NCBI GenBank assembly: GCA_963692955.1
Contig: OY843587.1
Span: 496,001 to 560,000 of the forward strand
Source of the DNA: UBA5158 sp963692955
GTDB taxonomy: Bacteria > Pseudomonadota > Gammaproteobacteria > DSM-16500
DNA length: 64,000 nt
Reading direction: 5' to 3'
Below are positions 1-9,059 of this stretch, piece by piece. A program made the position numbers and the translations under genes. The notes beneath the pieces were generated by a model. The model did not search any database, was not told the DNA's origin, and worked only from the letters and a program-made list of their open reading frames with translations. Positions within the stretch are counted from its first letter, which is position 1, and each line of letters begins with the position of its first letter.

Positions 1-66
1 TTGCAGGGCCGCGGCACTTAAGTTAGAACCTAAAAATCCACATCCACCCGTGATTAAATGTGTCAT
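1..66 (-). CDS. NAD-dependent sugar-nucleotide epimerase/dehydratase, N-terminal 22 residues only
   Basis: The visible 22 codons start with ATG at 66 and run off the left edge. They hold the Rossmann nucleotide-binding motif T-G-G-C-G-F-L-G-S-N (residues 6-15), typical of extended short-chain dehydrogenases that epimerise or dehydrate nucleotide sugars. From memory, the GGCGFLGSNL wording resembles CDP-paratose/CDP-tyvelose 2-epimerase, but 22 residues cannot prove the substrate. An AGGGAG ribosome site lies 7 nt before the ATG. The gene diverges from a pair of glycosyltransferase-like membrane proteins, which suggests a surface-polysaccharide locus. Confidence 0.75.
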   Translation of the reverse strand, partial: MTHLITGGCGFLGSNLSAAALQ

Positions 67-232
67 AGACACTCCCTGTAAGAGATTAATAGTATCCTCT
101 CGCTTCGGGAGCGTCAATTAGGATGGCCACAGATTAATTTTGGTTTTAAACTGTTTGCTGCTATTCTAAATTCACTGAAAATGCTGTTTTTTCAGATAGG
201 AGGCTTACTAGGTTAACTCCAGGGACGCAACG
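67..232. promoter_or_regulatory. Divergent intergenic region with candidate promoter for the membrane-protein pair
   Basis: This 166-bp spacer separates the epimerase (leftward) from the membrane-protein pair (rightward). On the + strand TTGGTT (140-145) and TATTCT (162-167) are spaced by 16 nt and could be -35/-10 boxes. An AGGGA site (221-225) sits 7 nt before the ATG at 233. No operator was recognised. The promoter call is by eye only. Confidence 0.35.
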
Positions 233-2095
233 ATGTACATTAAACAGATTTTCCCTTTCTATCTGATGTTTACCATCTGCCTCGCATTGATGTATGTCAT
301 GCAATCTCATCTGCTGTTTAATTGTGACGTCAGCTGGCTGATGTTAGCGGCACGCCGCTGGCTGGCAGGCGGCATGTATTCCACGCATTTTTTTGAAACT
401 AATCCGCCTTTGATTTTATTTATCTATTCTCCGCCGGTCATTGTCAGTTATCTTTTTTCTCTCGATATCGTGCCATTAGCAAGATTATATATTAGCGGTT
501 TAGCGTTATTTTCATTTGCGGTTACTTATCCATTGATTAAAACACTTTTCAAGGCTAATGTTTTGCTCCGCCATGGGTTTACATTTTTGGTGCTGTGCGT
601 TTATCTCTGTGTACCGCTCAGCGAGTTTGGTCAGCGTGAACATTTGATCATTCTTTTTTGTCTGCCATATTTTTTATCGATAGTTTTTCATCTGCGCGAC
701 GTCACATTAACTAAGCGGCAAGCGGTGTTGATCGGGATTATGGCCGGCTTAGGCTTTTCGATTAAACCTTTTTATTTAATTACTTTTATAGCGATTGAAC
801 TCTACCTAGCGTTTAAAAAGAAAAACCTAGCAAGCTGTCTGCGCCTAGAAACCTATTCCATGGCGCTGCTTATGTTGATTTATGCGCTAGTCGTATTAGC
901 TTTTTTCCAAGATTATCTTTATTTTATGATACCGATGGTTTCGAAATATTATTATCTTGGCTATGCATTCGGCTTTAAAAAAGTAGCTTTGAGTGGCTTT
1001 AGCTATTTCGCTCTGCTATTTCTCGCTATTTTTATGGTTCGTAAACCACATGCTAACTCGGACTTAATAACGATTTTGCTGATTGCCTACTTAACTTTTT
1101 TCGCGGTTTATCTAGGGCAGATGTCATATACCTATTATAAGCGCATACCGGTTATTTCGATTTGGATTTTGTTATTGGGGTTGCAGCTACAGCAATTTTT
1201 AGAAGAAGCCAATAGCGGGGAACTAAATTTTAACTTTCTCGTCCTGGTCGCGATGCTGCTGATCGCTTTATATAGTTTCTATAACGGGGTGTGGATCAGT
1301 ATCATGGATTACACCTCATTATTTTTATATTTTGGTATAATCGCTTTTTACATTATTTATTTTATCCGCCGACAAGAACCTATGGGTTTGCTAAAGTCGT
1401 TAGCTAGCGCGGGCTTAGTGATGGGCGGTGGCATAATCAGCGCAAACTTTTTTAGTCTCGACGTGTTCCGCGCGCACCACTTTATATTAACGGTAACCTG
1501 TGTCTGGTTATTCTTTGCGGCTATTTTACCCGGGCGTTTGCCAGCAAAAAAAGATTTTAATCTTATTTTCGTGTTGAGCGTTTTATTGTTTGCGTATCTC
1601 GTTAGTTATATGAATTTATATTTTGTGTCGCAAGAGCATAACGCGGCGGTTAGAAATGAAGTCGTCAAATTTTTAGAAAGTAATGCTAACCATAAGCCGG
1701 TTTATGTTTTTTCTACTGAGACATTTTATACTTTCCCCGGACTGGATTATGCTAAATTACCCAACGCTTCGCGTTTTCCGTTTTTCTGGATGTTGCCGGG
1801 CATGATCAAGGGCGAGCATAATCCAAAACTACGAACGCAAATACAGCAAGATAAAAAATTACTGATCGATATGATCGCCGCGGATATTAGCCGCAATAAA
1901 CCCGAGTTGATTCTCGTGGATATTAACTATAAATTTATGCCGCCGAGTGATTTTAATTATATAGATTATTTTTTTAATAATCCCATTATGCAGCCGATCT
2001 GGCGGCACTATACCTATTGGCAAACTATAAAAGAAGATAATTTCTTTAATTTTCAGATTTATCGACGGCTACCGGATAATTATGCTGCGAAATAA
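233..2095 (+). CDS. Polytopic membrane protein, GT-C (ArnT/PMT-like) glycosyltransferase candidate, copy 1
   Basis: 620 residues with about a dozen hydrophobic segments over residues 1-470 and a soluble C-terminal part of about 150 residues. Asp32 in the first loop, followed by R-W-L-A-G-G (42-47) and F-F-E-T-N-P-P (53-59), fits the layout of GT-C enzymes, which transfer sugars from polyprenyl-phosphate donors in the periplasm using an acidic residue in the first loop. The next gene is a paralogue that aligns without gaps through this N-terminal motif, and both share S-R-F-P-F-F-W-M-L-P near the C-terminus. Substrate is unknown. An epimerase gene lies upstream on the other strand, so glycan modification is the natural guess. 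The fold is inferred from motif layout, not from a search. Confidence 0.6.
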   Translation: MYIKQIFPFYLMFTICLALMYVMQSHLLFNCDVSWLMLAARRWLAGGMYSTHFFETNPPLILFIYSPPVIVSYLFSLDIVPLARLYISGLALFSFAVTYPLIKTLFKANVLLRHGFTFLVLCVYLCVPLSEFGQREHLIILFCLPYFLSIVFHLRDVTLTKRQAVLIGIMAGLGFSIKPFYLITFIAIELYLAFKKKNLASCLRLETYSMALLMLIYALVVLAFFQDYLYFMIPMVSKYYYLGYAFGFKKVALSGFSYFALLFLAIFMVRKPHANSDLITILLIAYLTFFAVYLGQMSYTYYKRIPVISIWILLLGLQLQQFLEEANSGELNFNFLVLVAMLLIALYSFYNGVWISIMDYTSLFLYFGIIAFYIIYFIRRQEPMGLLKSLASAGLVMGGGIISANFFSLDVFRAHHFILTVTCVWLFFAAILPGRLPAKKDFNLIFVLSVLLFAYLVSYMNLYFVSQEHNAAVRNEVVKFLESNANHKPVYVFSTETFYTFPGLDYAKLPNASRFPFFWMLPGMIKGEHNPKLRTQIQQDKKLLIDMIAADISRNKPELILVDINYKFMPPSDFNYIDYFFNNPIMQPIWRHYTYWQTIKEDNFFNFQIYRRLPDNYAAK

Positions 2096-3947
2096 AAATT
2101 TTTTTCTGGGAAGTGCGTTACTTTTCATTTTAGCGTTGGCGGTCCTGTTGCAATTTCAATTAATGCTTAGTTGGGATAACAGCTGGCTCTTGCTCATGAC
2201 AAAACGTTGGCTGGCCGGCGGCACGTACACAAAAGATTTTTTTGATACTGATCCACCGATGATTTTATATGTTTATAGCTTGCCAGTACTATTAGCAAAA
2301 GTTGCGAACTTGGTGTTGATCTTTAAAGCCTACGTGTTTTGCATAGGGTTTGTTTCGCTATTTTTAGCATATCAACTATTAATGTCAATTTTTAAGAAAG
2401 ATAGTTATTTAAGATACTTGTGGCTGTTGTCATTGGCATTGATATTTTGGATCGTGCCAACCTTCGAATTTGGCCAGCGCGATTGTCTGATTGTCATGTT
2501 GTTGACGCCTTATCTTTTGTCGGTGCTCGCGCGCATGAGCGGAGATAAATCTATTACTCCCGGGATGCCGCTGATGCTAGGTGTGCTCGCTGCTGTAGGT
2601 ATCGGTATCAAACCATATTTTTTAATAATCGTTTTATTAAGCGAAATTTATCTTGTCATTTACACGCGGCGCCTGTTGAATTGTTTACGCATCGACACAG
2701 TGACAATGGCGCTGACGCTGATCGGTTACCTAGTTTCCGTTTATTGGTTATTTCCGGATTATATTTCCACGGTGCTGCCGTTCGCGTGGCGTCTCTATCC
2801 CGGCGGGATGGGCGAACCGCTATTCAAAATGATTTTTTCTTATGGCTCGGTATTTTGTTTTACCGTCATGGTCTTTAGCTGGTTTATGCCTGCGATCGAA
2901 GGTGATAAAAATATTAGTAATTATTTGACGGTAATTTTACTGGGTTTCACCGCATTATTTATTTATCAACGCAATTTTTTTTACTATCATTTTTTACCGG
3001 CGTTTTCTTATGCGCTACTGTTAATTATTTTTAATAGCACTTTATTGCTAACTAAGTCGTCCCCCAGCCAACGTTATTTGATGGCTAAAATAGCTGGCAG
3101 TGTTTTATTCACAATTTTTATAATAGTTTTCGCGCGGCCAATATGGACGCTCCTCTATTTCCAGCCATGGGTATTTTATAGTTTTTTTGCAGGTATTTTT
3201 TTCACTATTCTATGCTGCGAACGCCATGATGCGGTAGTGCGAAATGTTGTGATTGCTTTAGTGCTGACTGGAATTGGCGCGCTAGTTTCGAAATTTTGTC
3301 ATTTCATGGATTGGTATTCGCAGCCATTTTTATTCAACGTTGCCGCGCTAATTCTACTATTTGCGTTATTCGCGCCTGGTGAGACGAAAGCAAGACATTT
3401 TGAACATGCTTGGCAGGCTTTTTTAGTCGCGGTGGCGTTTGCGTATCCTGTTTATTATGTTTTTTCCACTGCTGATGCGGGTTATCGTAATGATAAGCAT
3501 ATTCGCCAAAGCATCGAAAGCCAATATAAAAAATATAAACTGTTTGGTCCTATTTCCGTGTTCACGACGCAAATGAGCTCGACGTTTCCCGCGCTAGACT
3601 ATGCGGGCGCCGAATACGCATCACGCTTTCCCTTTTTCTGGATGTTACCGACGTTAGTCGCAGCGCAGGCTAGTAACGCTCAAACTCAGCAGGATATCAC
3701 TTTCACTATCGACGCTGTCGCCGCGGATTTAACTAACCGTAAGCCTGCGTATGTCTTTATCGATGCCAAACCTAAAAAAGCTTATCTTAAAACGCCGTTC
3801 GATTATTTGGATTTTTTCAAGCAAAATAAAAACTTCCAAGCCGCTTGGACGAACTACCGGTACGCTGGCACTTTCACTATTCCCTGCGAACTTTTCGAAA
3901 ATCAGAACGATGTAAATTTTATTATTTACCAGCGTATAACGCCTTAA
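2082..3947 (+). CDS. Polytopic membrane protein, GT-C-like glycosyltransferase candidate, copy 2
   Basis: 621 residues, a paralogue of the preceding 620-residue protein. The start overlaps the upstream stop by 14 nt, so the pair is probably translationally coupled. Asp32, R-W-L-A-G-G (42-47) and F-F-D-T-D-P-P (53-59) occupy the same positions as in copy 1, and the C-terminal S-R-F-P-F-F-W-M-L-P block is also shared. The middle membrane segments have diverged strongly. This points to an old tandem duplication with retained topology and perhaps different substrates. GT-C assignment is inferred from the first-loop acidic residue and the hydrophobicity pattern. Confidence 0.6.
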   Translation: MLRNKNFFLGSALLFILALAVLLQFQLMLSWDNSWLLLMTKRWLAGGTYTKDFFDTDPPMILYVYSLPVLLAKVANLVLIFKAYVFCIGFVSLFLAYQLLMSIFKKDSYLRYLWLLSLALIFWIVPTFEFGQRDCLIVMLLTPYLLSVLARMSGDKSITPGMPLMLGVLAAVGIGIKPYFLIIVLLSEIYLVIYTRRLLNCLRIDTVTMALTLIGYLVSVYWLFPDYISTVLPFAWRLYPGGMGEPLFKMIFSYGSVFCFTVMVFSWFMPAIEGDKNISNYLTVILLGFTALFIYQRNFFYYHFLPAFSYALLLIIFNSTLLLTKSSPSQRYLMAKIAGSVLFTIFIIVFARPIWTLLYFQPWVFYSFFAGIFFTILCCERHDAVVRNVVIALVLTGIGALVSKFCHFMDWYSQPFLFNVAALILLFALFAPGETKARHFEHAWQAFLVAVAFAYPVYYVFSTADAGYRNDKHIRQSIESQYKKYKLFGPISVFTTQMSSTFPALDYAGAEYASRFPFFWMLPTLVAAQASNAQTQQDITFTIDAVAADLTNRKPAYVFIDAKPKKAYLKTPFDYLDFFKQNKNFQAAWTNYRYAGTFTIPCELFENQNDVNFIIYQRITP

Positions 3948-4028
3948 TCATGCGGCGAAAAGAAGTTTTGCATTTAAGATTTTTTTGCAGCAAACTGTTA
4001 TTTCAGCTAATTATCAAGGAATACGCTA

Positions 4029-4517
4029 ATGAACAGGGATAAAGCCATCACTCTCGGCGTCAGCATGGGTATCATCATTGCTGCCTTATTAACTTTCATA
4101 TTTTTCGGTATTTATTATTATTTGCCTAAACTCAATCAGCGCGTCGACACATTAGCCGCGCGAGTTGACGCAACTGCCACCGCACCAACCGTTACCGCCG
4201 AGGCAAAGCAGCCGGATTTAGGGCCACGCATCGCTGATTTAGAGAAAAACTACACGACTTTAGTGACGGTCATTAATACCAAAATGCCGAACGTAAACTT
4301 GCCCGCGCTGCTCGCGATCGCGAACACCAAAGGCATGTCCAGCGCGAATATCGCGTTAGCGATAGCATTAATCGAAAATGAGCCTCAGCAAGCGAAGACC
4401 TATCTAACTCGCACTTTGACATTCAATGATAATGAAGTAGCGCAAGTCATGGGACCGATGGATAAATATGAAAAGTCAAAATTCTTGGGCTTTAAGTTTT
4501 TACATCGCCCCAACTAA
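4029..4517 (+). CDS. Small inner-membrane-anchored protein of unknown function
   Basis: 162 residues. A short basic N-terminus is followed by one membrane segment (about residues 8-32), a Thr/Ala/Pro-rich linker with coiled-coil character (36-75), and a soluble domain (80-162) that looks helical. No catalytic motif was recognised. It begins 81 bp after the glycosyltransferase-like pair, with an AAGGA site before the ATG, and may be the last gene of that operon. Its stop overlaps the stop of the convergent pterin-synthase-like gene by 4 nt. Confidence 0.7.
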   Translation: MNRDKAITLGVSMGIIIAALLTFIFFGIYYYLPKLNQRVDTLAARVDATATAPTVTAEAKQPDLGPRIADLEKNYTTLVTVINTKMPNVNLPALLAIANTKGMSSANIALAIALIENEPQQAKTYLTRTLTFNDNEVAQVMGPMDKYEKSKFLGFKFLHRPN

Positions 4518-5050
4518 GCTAGCGATTTTACCAATTTAGGTTGGCTAATGCTCGCCGCTACTTTTTCTTCCCAGGCCGTAGAACCCGATTCACTGCGGCC
4601 ATTGTAGACGGTGACGCGGATGGCATGGATGGTGTGCGCGCGTAATTCTTGCAGTTTATTCGTCATTTGTTGTAAAAACCAAAACGACAAATCTTCCAAC
4701 GTCACATTCGTGATGGGCAGCACGACGACGTCTTTTTTATAAAAAGAAAACGTTTCCGGGCCCATAGTCGCGAGCCACTTGTCAGTTTGTTCTTCGAGTT
4801 TTAAAAAGGGGGACTGACTAGGCAAAATGAAATGATAATCTAGCGTTTGAATCAAGCTACGCAATTGTTCTTTGTAATAACGCAGGTCGAATGACATGCC
4901 ATTATTTCCCACCATGCAGTCAAACGCCACCCCGACTTGATAATCGTGTCCATGCATCGTCTCTCTGGATGAGCCAGAAAATAACATAAAGTGGCCTGCT
5001 GAAAATTTCAGTTCTTCTTTATGAATTTCGACAGTTGCTAAACGTGACAC
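4514..5050 (-). CDS. 6-pyruvoyl-tetrahydropterin synthase / QueD family protein (COG0720), Cys-less variant
   Basis: 178 residues. Zinc-ligand histidines are visible as F-S-A-G-H (His20) and H-G-H (His33, His35). L-D-Y-H and the acidic T-L-E-D-L block match the family fold. Before the HGH motif, QueD has Cys-x-x-x-His; this protein reads R-E-T-M-H-G-H, with no Cys and Glu30 in an E-x-x-H-G-H arrangement. Family knowledge (recalled): members with Glu in place of, or next to, the Cys (PTPS-III type) can make 6-hydroxymethyl-dihydropterin for folate synthesis, bypassing FolB, instead of making the queuosine precursor. A role in folate rather than queuosine is therefore plausible. A pteridine-reductase-like gene lies 1.4 kb away. 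Confidence 0.8.
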   Translation of the reverse strand: MSRLATVEIHKEELKFSAGHFMLFSGSSRETMHGHDYQVGVAFDCMVGNNGMSFDLRYYKEQLRSLIQTLDYHFILPSQSPFLKLEEQTDKWLATMGPETFSFYKKDVVVLPITNVTLEDLSFWFLQQMTNKLQELRAHTIHAIRVTVYNGRSESGSTAWEEKVAASISQPKLVKSLA

Positions 5051-5185
5051 TTATTTATCCTCAAGAGATCTTATTAATGGCCGTGCATTATACACAAACA
5101 AAATAGGAATTTCCGCTAATAATAAACATTAATTTTTATTGTGCTTTGCCTGCTATTCTTGTGTACAAATTGTTTGAGGAGCGCA

Positions 5186-5305
5186 ATGAAATACGATGCT
5201 TTTTTGATCGATGGTAAAAATTTGATTAAAGGTCTTTGCGTCTATCTTGCATTTGAAAACCAATTAACTTGGTATCGATCTCTTTCGTTAACGCGATTAC
5301 TTTGA
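5186..5305 (+). CDS. Possible 39-residue ORF with strong ribosome site
   Basis: The sequence TTTGAGGAGCGCA precedes an ATG at 5186, giving a GAGGAG Shine-Dalgarno at ideal distance. The frame runs 39 codons to TGA at 5305, ending antisense to the last 80 bp of the MidA-like gene. The peptide begins M-K-Y-D-A-F-L-I-D-G-K and was not recognised. It may be a decayed start of a lost gene or a real small protein. Only the ribosome site supports it. Confidence 0.25.
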   Translation: MKYDAFLIDGKNLIKGLCVYLAFENQLTWYRSLSLTRLL

Positions 5306-6389
5306 TTAACTCGCCCATCTGCGTGGGCATGGTAAAGACTTTGATGGCTTGAGTTTGTTGGAATTCTTCGCGGGGAGTGAGTTCTTGTTCTTCGGCCAAA
5401 TCTAACAAACCGCACGCGAGTAAAAACGCGGCTTGCGTGGTAAAACCGGCGACGTGGCAGTCAGCGGCGACGGCACTTTCGGCGACGGCGGTAAAGTCGA
5501 CGTGCGCGGTGATATCTTGCAAGCCGATTAATTGAAATGGGTCTTCGTGACGGTGATGTTGGTAGTGACACATCAACGTGCCGCGGCTGCGGTCAGGATG
5601 ATAAAATTCGCGGCGGCCGTAACCGTAATCTAATAATAAAATTAACCCTTGCCGCAAACAGCCGCCGATGGCGCTAATCCATTTTGGTAAAAGTAAATTA
5701 ACTTCTGATTCGTAACCCTCGTGGAGGTTACAATCGGCCGCGATGAAATTAATTCTTTCACTCAAAGCAGCGCAAGTGTCGGCGCTGACCACCCAGCTGA
5801 AACATTTATTTTTAAACGTCACGCGGCGTTCTTTCGGTGCGCAATTTTCGATGCGGAAGCAAGTCACCGGCAGCGCGTCCATGACTTCGTTGCCGACGAT
5901 GACGCCATTAAATTCCGCCGGCAATTCATCTAACCACAGTATGCGGTCGCATAAGTGCGGGAGGGTGTTGGCGACGAGTTGTTGTTGGCGCGCGCGTAAA
6001 TCGGCGCTGATTTCTAAAATGTAATAATACCGCGGCAGCGTCTTGAAGCGTTCGAGTTCTAACAACAAATCGCAAGCCATTTTGCCGGTGCCGGCGCCGA
6101 TTTCTAAAATATCACCGTCTTCCAACGCATCTAATACTTGTTGGCATTGGCGCGCGATACAGCGCGAAAACAATGGCGATATTTCCGGCGCGGTGACGAA
6201 ATCGCCGCTTTTTCCGAGTTTTTGGCTGCCGGCGCAATAATACCCTAAGCCCGGCGCATACAAGGCCATTTCCATAAAACGGGCAAAGCTAATCGAGCCG
6301 CCGGCGCAGGTTATTTCATCGCGTATGCTCTGAAACAACTCTTTGCTCAGCGCAAGCGCATCATTACTTGGGATAGGTAAAGTTAACAT
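5226..6389 (-). CDS. MidA/NDUFAF7-type SAM-dependent methyltransferase (COG1565)
   Basis: 387 residues. M-A-L-Y-A-P-G-L-G-Y-Y (41-51), G-D-F-V-T-A-P-E-I-S-P-L-F (62-74) and the SAM-binding E-I-G-A-G-T-G (96-102) are hallmarks of this family. The mitochondrial member NDUFAF7 methylates an arginine of a complex I subunit during assembly; the bacterial role is not well established. Length is usual for the family. It diverges from the pteridine-reductase-like gene, with 52 bp between their starts, so the two promoters must overlap. Confidence 0.88.
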   Translation of the reverse strand: MLTLPIPSNDALALSKELFQSIRDEITCAGGSISFARFMEMALYAPGLGYYCAGSQKLGKSGDFVTAPEISPLFSRCIARQCQQVLDALEDGDILEIGAGTGKMACDLLLELERFKTLPRYYYILEISADLRARQQQLVANTLPHLCDRILWLDELPAEFNGVIVGNEVMDALPVTCFRIENCAPKERRVTFKNKCFSWVVSADTCAALSERINFIAADCNLHEGYESEVNLLLPKWISAIGGCLRQGLILLLDYGYGRREFYHPDRSRGTLMCHYQHHRHEDPFQLIGLQDITAHVDFTAVAESAVAADCHVAGFTTQAAFLLACGLLDLAEEQELTPREEFQQTQAIKVFTMPTQMGELIKVIALTKEIDTKLIGFQMQDRRKDL

Positions 6390-6441
6390 AAAAGTCTATA
6401 ATCGGAATCTGGCGAAAGTACCTTAACACATTTGGTGAATT

Positions 6442-7203
6442 ATGCAAAAAAATAAAACACGCATTTCACGCGTTGCTCTCGTTACCGGCGCGGCGCGGCG
6501 CATTGGGGCAGAAATCGCAAAAACGCTCCATGACCATGGTTTTAATATCGTTTTGCATTGTCATCAATCGCAAGCCGCAGCTAAAAAGCTTTCTCAACAA
6601 TTCAACGCTAAACGTCCCGGCTCTTCTATCATCGTTACCGCTGACTTGTGCCAAACGGCGCAATTAAAAAATCTCATCGCTGCCACATTGAAAGGTTTCG
6701 GTCGTTTAGACTTGCTAGTGAATAATGCTTCGCGATTTTACCGTACTAAGCTTGGGCGCGTCAAAGAGACTGAGTGGGATGAATTGATGAATGCGAATCT
6801 CAAAGCGCCCTTCTTTTTAGCACAAGCGGCCGCTGTTACTTTGAAAAAGCACAAGGGCTGTATTATTAATGTCGCGGACATTCATGGCGAGCGCCCCATG
6901 CGTGATTATGCCGCTTATTGTATTTCAAAAGCCGGTTTGATTATGCTAACGAAAGCGTTAGCCAAAGAGTGGGGGCCAGAGGTCCGTGTCAACGCTATTT
7001 CACCGGGCGGCGGGATTGACATGCCGGAGGGCGCGAACGCGTTGCCGCCTTTGGTTAAAAAGAAAATGCTCGCGCGCACCGCGCTCAAACGCTTAGGGAG
7101 TCCGCAAGATATCGCCAGCGCGGTATTATATTTCGCGACGCAGGCGGAGTTTGTCACCGGCCAGGTATTAGGCGTGGATGGCGGTCGGTCGTTGATGCTT
7201 TAA
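6442..7203 (+). CDS. Pteridine reductase-like short-chain dehydrogenase (PTR1/FolM type)
   Basis: 253 residues, classical SDR fold: T-G-A-A-R-R-I-G (15-22) for NADP(H), N-N-A-S (94-97) and Y-x-x-x-K (Tyr159, Lys163). At the usual catalytic Ser position it has Asp146, 13 residues before the Tyr. That is the Asp-Tyr-Lys arrangement and spacing known for Leishmania PTR1 (D181, Y194, K198), and the TGxxxRxG motif also matches. It probably reduces dihydropterins or dihydrofolate. ThyA, encoded in this window, produces dihydrofolate, so such an activity would be useful. The nearby PTPS-like gene strengthens the pterin assignment. Confidence 0.8.
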   Translation: MQKNKTRISRVALVTGAARRIGAEIAKTLHDHGFNIVLHCHQSQAAAKKLSQQFNAKRPGSSIIVTADLCQTAQLKNLIAATLKGFGRLDLLVNNASRFYRTKLGRVKETEWDELMNANLKAPFFLAQAAAVTLKKHKGCIINVADIHGERPMRDYAAYCISKAGLIMLTKALAKEWGPEVRVNAISPGGGIDMPEGANALPPLVKKKMLARTALKRLGSPQDIASAVLYFATQAEFVTGQVLGVDGGRSLML

Positions 7204-7280
7204 AAACTATATTTTTCGTGCTGAAACGTGTATTTTTGGCGGCGTACGATTGACGCTACGTGGGCGACCATAGGTGAGTA

Positions 7281-9023
7281 ATGCTTTCTCTGCGTAATAC
7301 ATTCATGACGGTTTACAAAGGCCGTTTGTATCCCAATTATTGGGATATGATCGCGCTATGTCTCGCGTTAGGCTTGATTATGCTATTGGCCTGGAACGCG
7401 AAGCAAATGACGGTGCCTTATCATTTAGGCGAAGTCACGACGATCTCGTTAGATCCGCATCATTTACCCGGTTACGCGCTGCGTACGGTATTACGCATGT
7501 TGTTAGCGATGATTGTGTCGCTGCTTTTCACTTTCACGTTTGCCACGTGGGCGGCGAAAAGCCGGCGCGCCGCGCGTATCATCATTCCCTTGATCGACAT
7601 TTTGCAATCCGTACCGGTGTTGGGCTTTCTTTCCATTGCAGTGGTGGGCTTTATCGCGTTATTTCCGAATAGTTTGTTGGGGCCGGAATGCGCGGCGATT
7701 TTTGTGATTTTCACGTCGCAAGCGTGGAACATGGCGTTAGGTTTTTATCAAACCGTGCGCTCGGTGCCGGCGGATTTAGAAGAAGCGTCGAATATGTTTC
7801 ATCTCTCGGCGTGGCAGCGTTTTTGGCGTATCGACGTGCCGTTTTCCATGCCGGGCTTATTATGGAATATGATGATGTCCATGTCGGCGGGTTGGTTTTT
7901 TGTGGTGGCCAGTGAAGCGGTGTCGGTCGCCAACCAACAAATCTTATTGCCTGGCATCGGTTCTTATATCGCGACCGCGATTAAAATGGCGGATGTGCGC
8001 GCCATTTGGTACGCGATTTTTACGATGTTTATCGTCATTTTACTTTACGACCAAATTATTTTCCGGCCGTTGATCGCGTGGTCAGATAAATTTAAATCCG
8101 AACAAGTCGGCCAAGAACAAGAACCACAGTCGTGGGTCATCGATATGTTTCACCGCACGCGTATGCTGCGCTCGTTAGGCCGACGGGTAGAAAATTTGTT
8201 TGACGCGATCGTGAATATTTCCATCTTCCGCTCGCGGCCGCACACCTACGCTGAGATCGCGCAAAAACAGCGTTGGGAAAATGTGTTGGTGTGGGTGTTC
8301 AATAGTATTTTAGGCGTGGCATTGGTTAGCGCGTTAGTTTTTTTAGGCGACGTACTGGTTAAAATGGTACCGTTCGCCGCGGTGGAGCAAGTGTTCGTAC
8401 TGGGTTTGATTACGGGCTTGAGAGTATTGGTCTGTATCATCATCTGCTCGCTGATCTGGGTGCCGATCGGCGTGTGGATTGGTTTACGTTCGAATGTGGC
8501 GCGAGTCGTGCAACCGCTCGCGCAATTCTTGGCGGCGTTTCCAGCGAATTTATTGTATCCCTTGTTCGTGGTGATGATTATTAAATATCATTTAAACGTC
8601 AATATTTGGGTGACGCCGTTGATGATTTTAGGCGCGCAATGGTATGTGTTATTTAACGTGATCGCAGGCGCCTCCCTCATTCCGAAAGATTTACTACAAG
8701 TGGCCGACAATTTAGGCGTGTCGTATTGGCTGCGTTGGCGGCGCTTGCTGCTGCCTGGGATTTTTCCCTATTACATCACCGGCGCGATCACGGCGGTGGG
8801 TGGCGCGTGGAACGCGAGTATCGTCGCGGAAGTGGTAAGTTGGGGGGATAAGCAACTTGTTGCGACGGGTTTGGGAGCGTATATTTCTCAATACACGGCG
8901 GCGGGGGATTTTCTGCATATCGCGCTGGGGATTGGTATGATGTGTATTCTGGTTTTATTTTTTAATCGTCTGATTTGGCGGCCGTTGTATGTGTTGGCTG
9001 AGACGCGTTACCAGTTGGATTAG
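7281..9023 (+). CDS. ABC transporter permease, NitT/TauT type, two fused permease domains
   Basis: 580 residues made of two homologous permease halves, each with about six membrane segments. Each half has a cytoplasmic EAA loop contacting the ATPase: E-E-A-S-N-M-F-H-L-S in the first and D-L-L-Q-V-A-D-N-L-G in the second. Single-domain homologues are half this length, so this is a natural fusion. TAGGTGAG precedes the ATG. The ATPase gene follows after 36 bp. No substrate-binding protein gene is adjacent, so the substrate (nitrate-, sulfonate- or bicarbonate-like by family) cannot be named. Confidence 0.88.
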   Translation: MLSLRNTFMTVYKGRLYPNYWDMIALCLALGLIMLLAWNAKQMTVPYHLGEVTTISLDPHHLPGYALRTVLRMLLAMIVSLLFTFTFATWAAKSRRAARIIIPLIDILQSVPVLGFLSIAVVGFIALFPNSLLGPECAAIFVIFTSQAWNMALGFYQTVRSVPADLEEASNMFHLSAWQRFWRIDVPFSMPGLLWNMMMSMSAGWFFVVASEAVSVANQQILLPGIGSYIATAIKMADVRAIWYAIFTMFIVILLYDQIIFRPLIAWSDKFKSEQVGQEQEPQSWVIDMFHRTRMLRSLGRRVENLFDAIVNISIFRSRPHTYAEIAQKQRWENVLVWVFNSILGVALVSALVFLGDVLVKMVPFAAVEQVFVLGLITGLRVLVCIIICSLIWVPIGVWIGLRSNVARVVQPLAQFLAAFPANLLYPLFVVMIIKYHLNVNIWVTPLMILGAQWYVLFNVIAGASLIPKDLLQVADNLGVSYWLRWRRLLLPGIFPYYITGAITAVGGAWNASIVAEVVSWGDKQLVATGLGAYISQYTAAGDFLHIALGIGMMCILVLFFNRLIWRPLYVLAETRYQLD

Positions 9024-9059
9024 ATTATCAGTAGGATTAGTTTTAAAGAGAGAATACCT

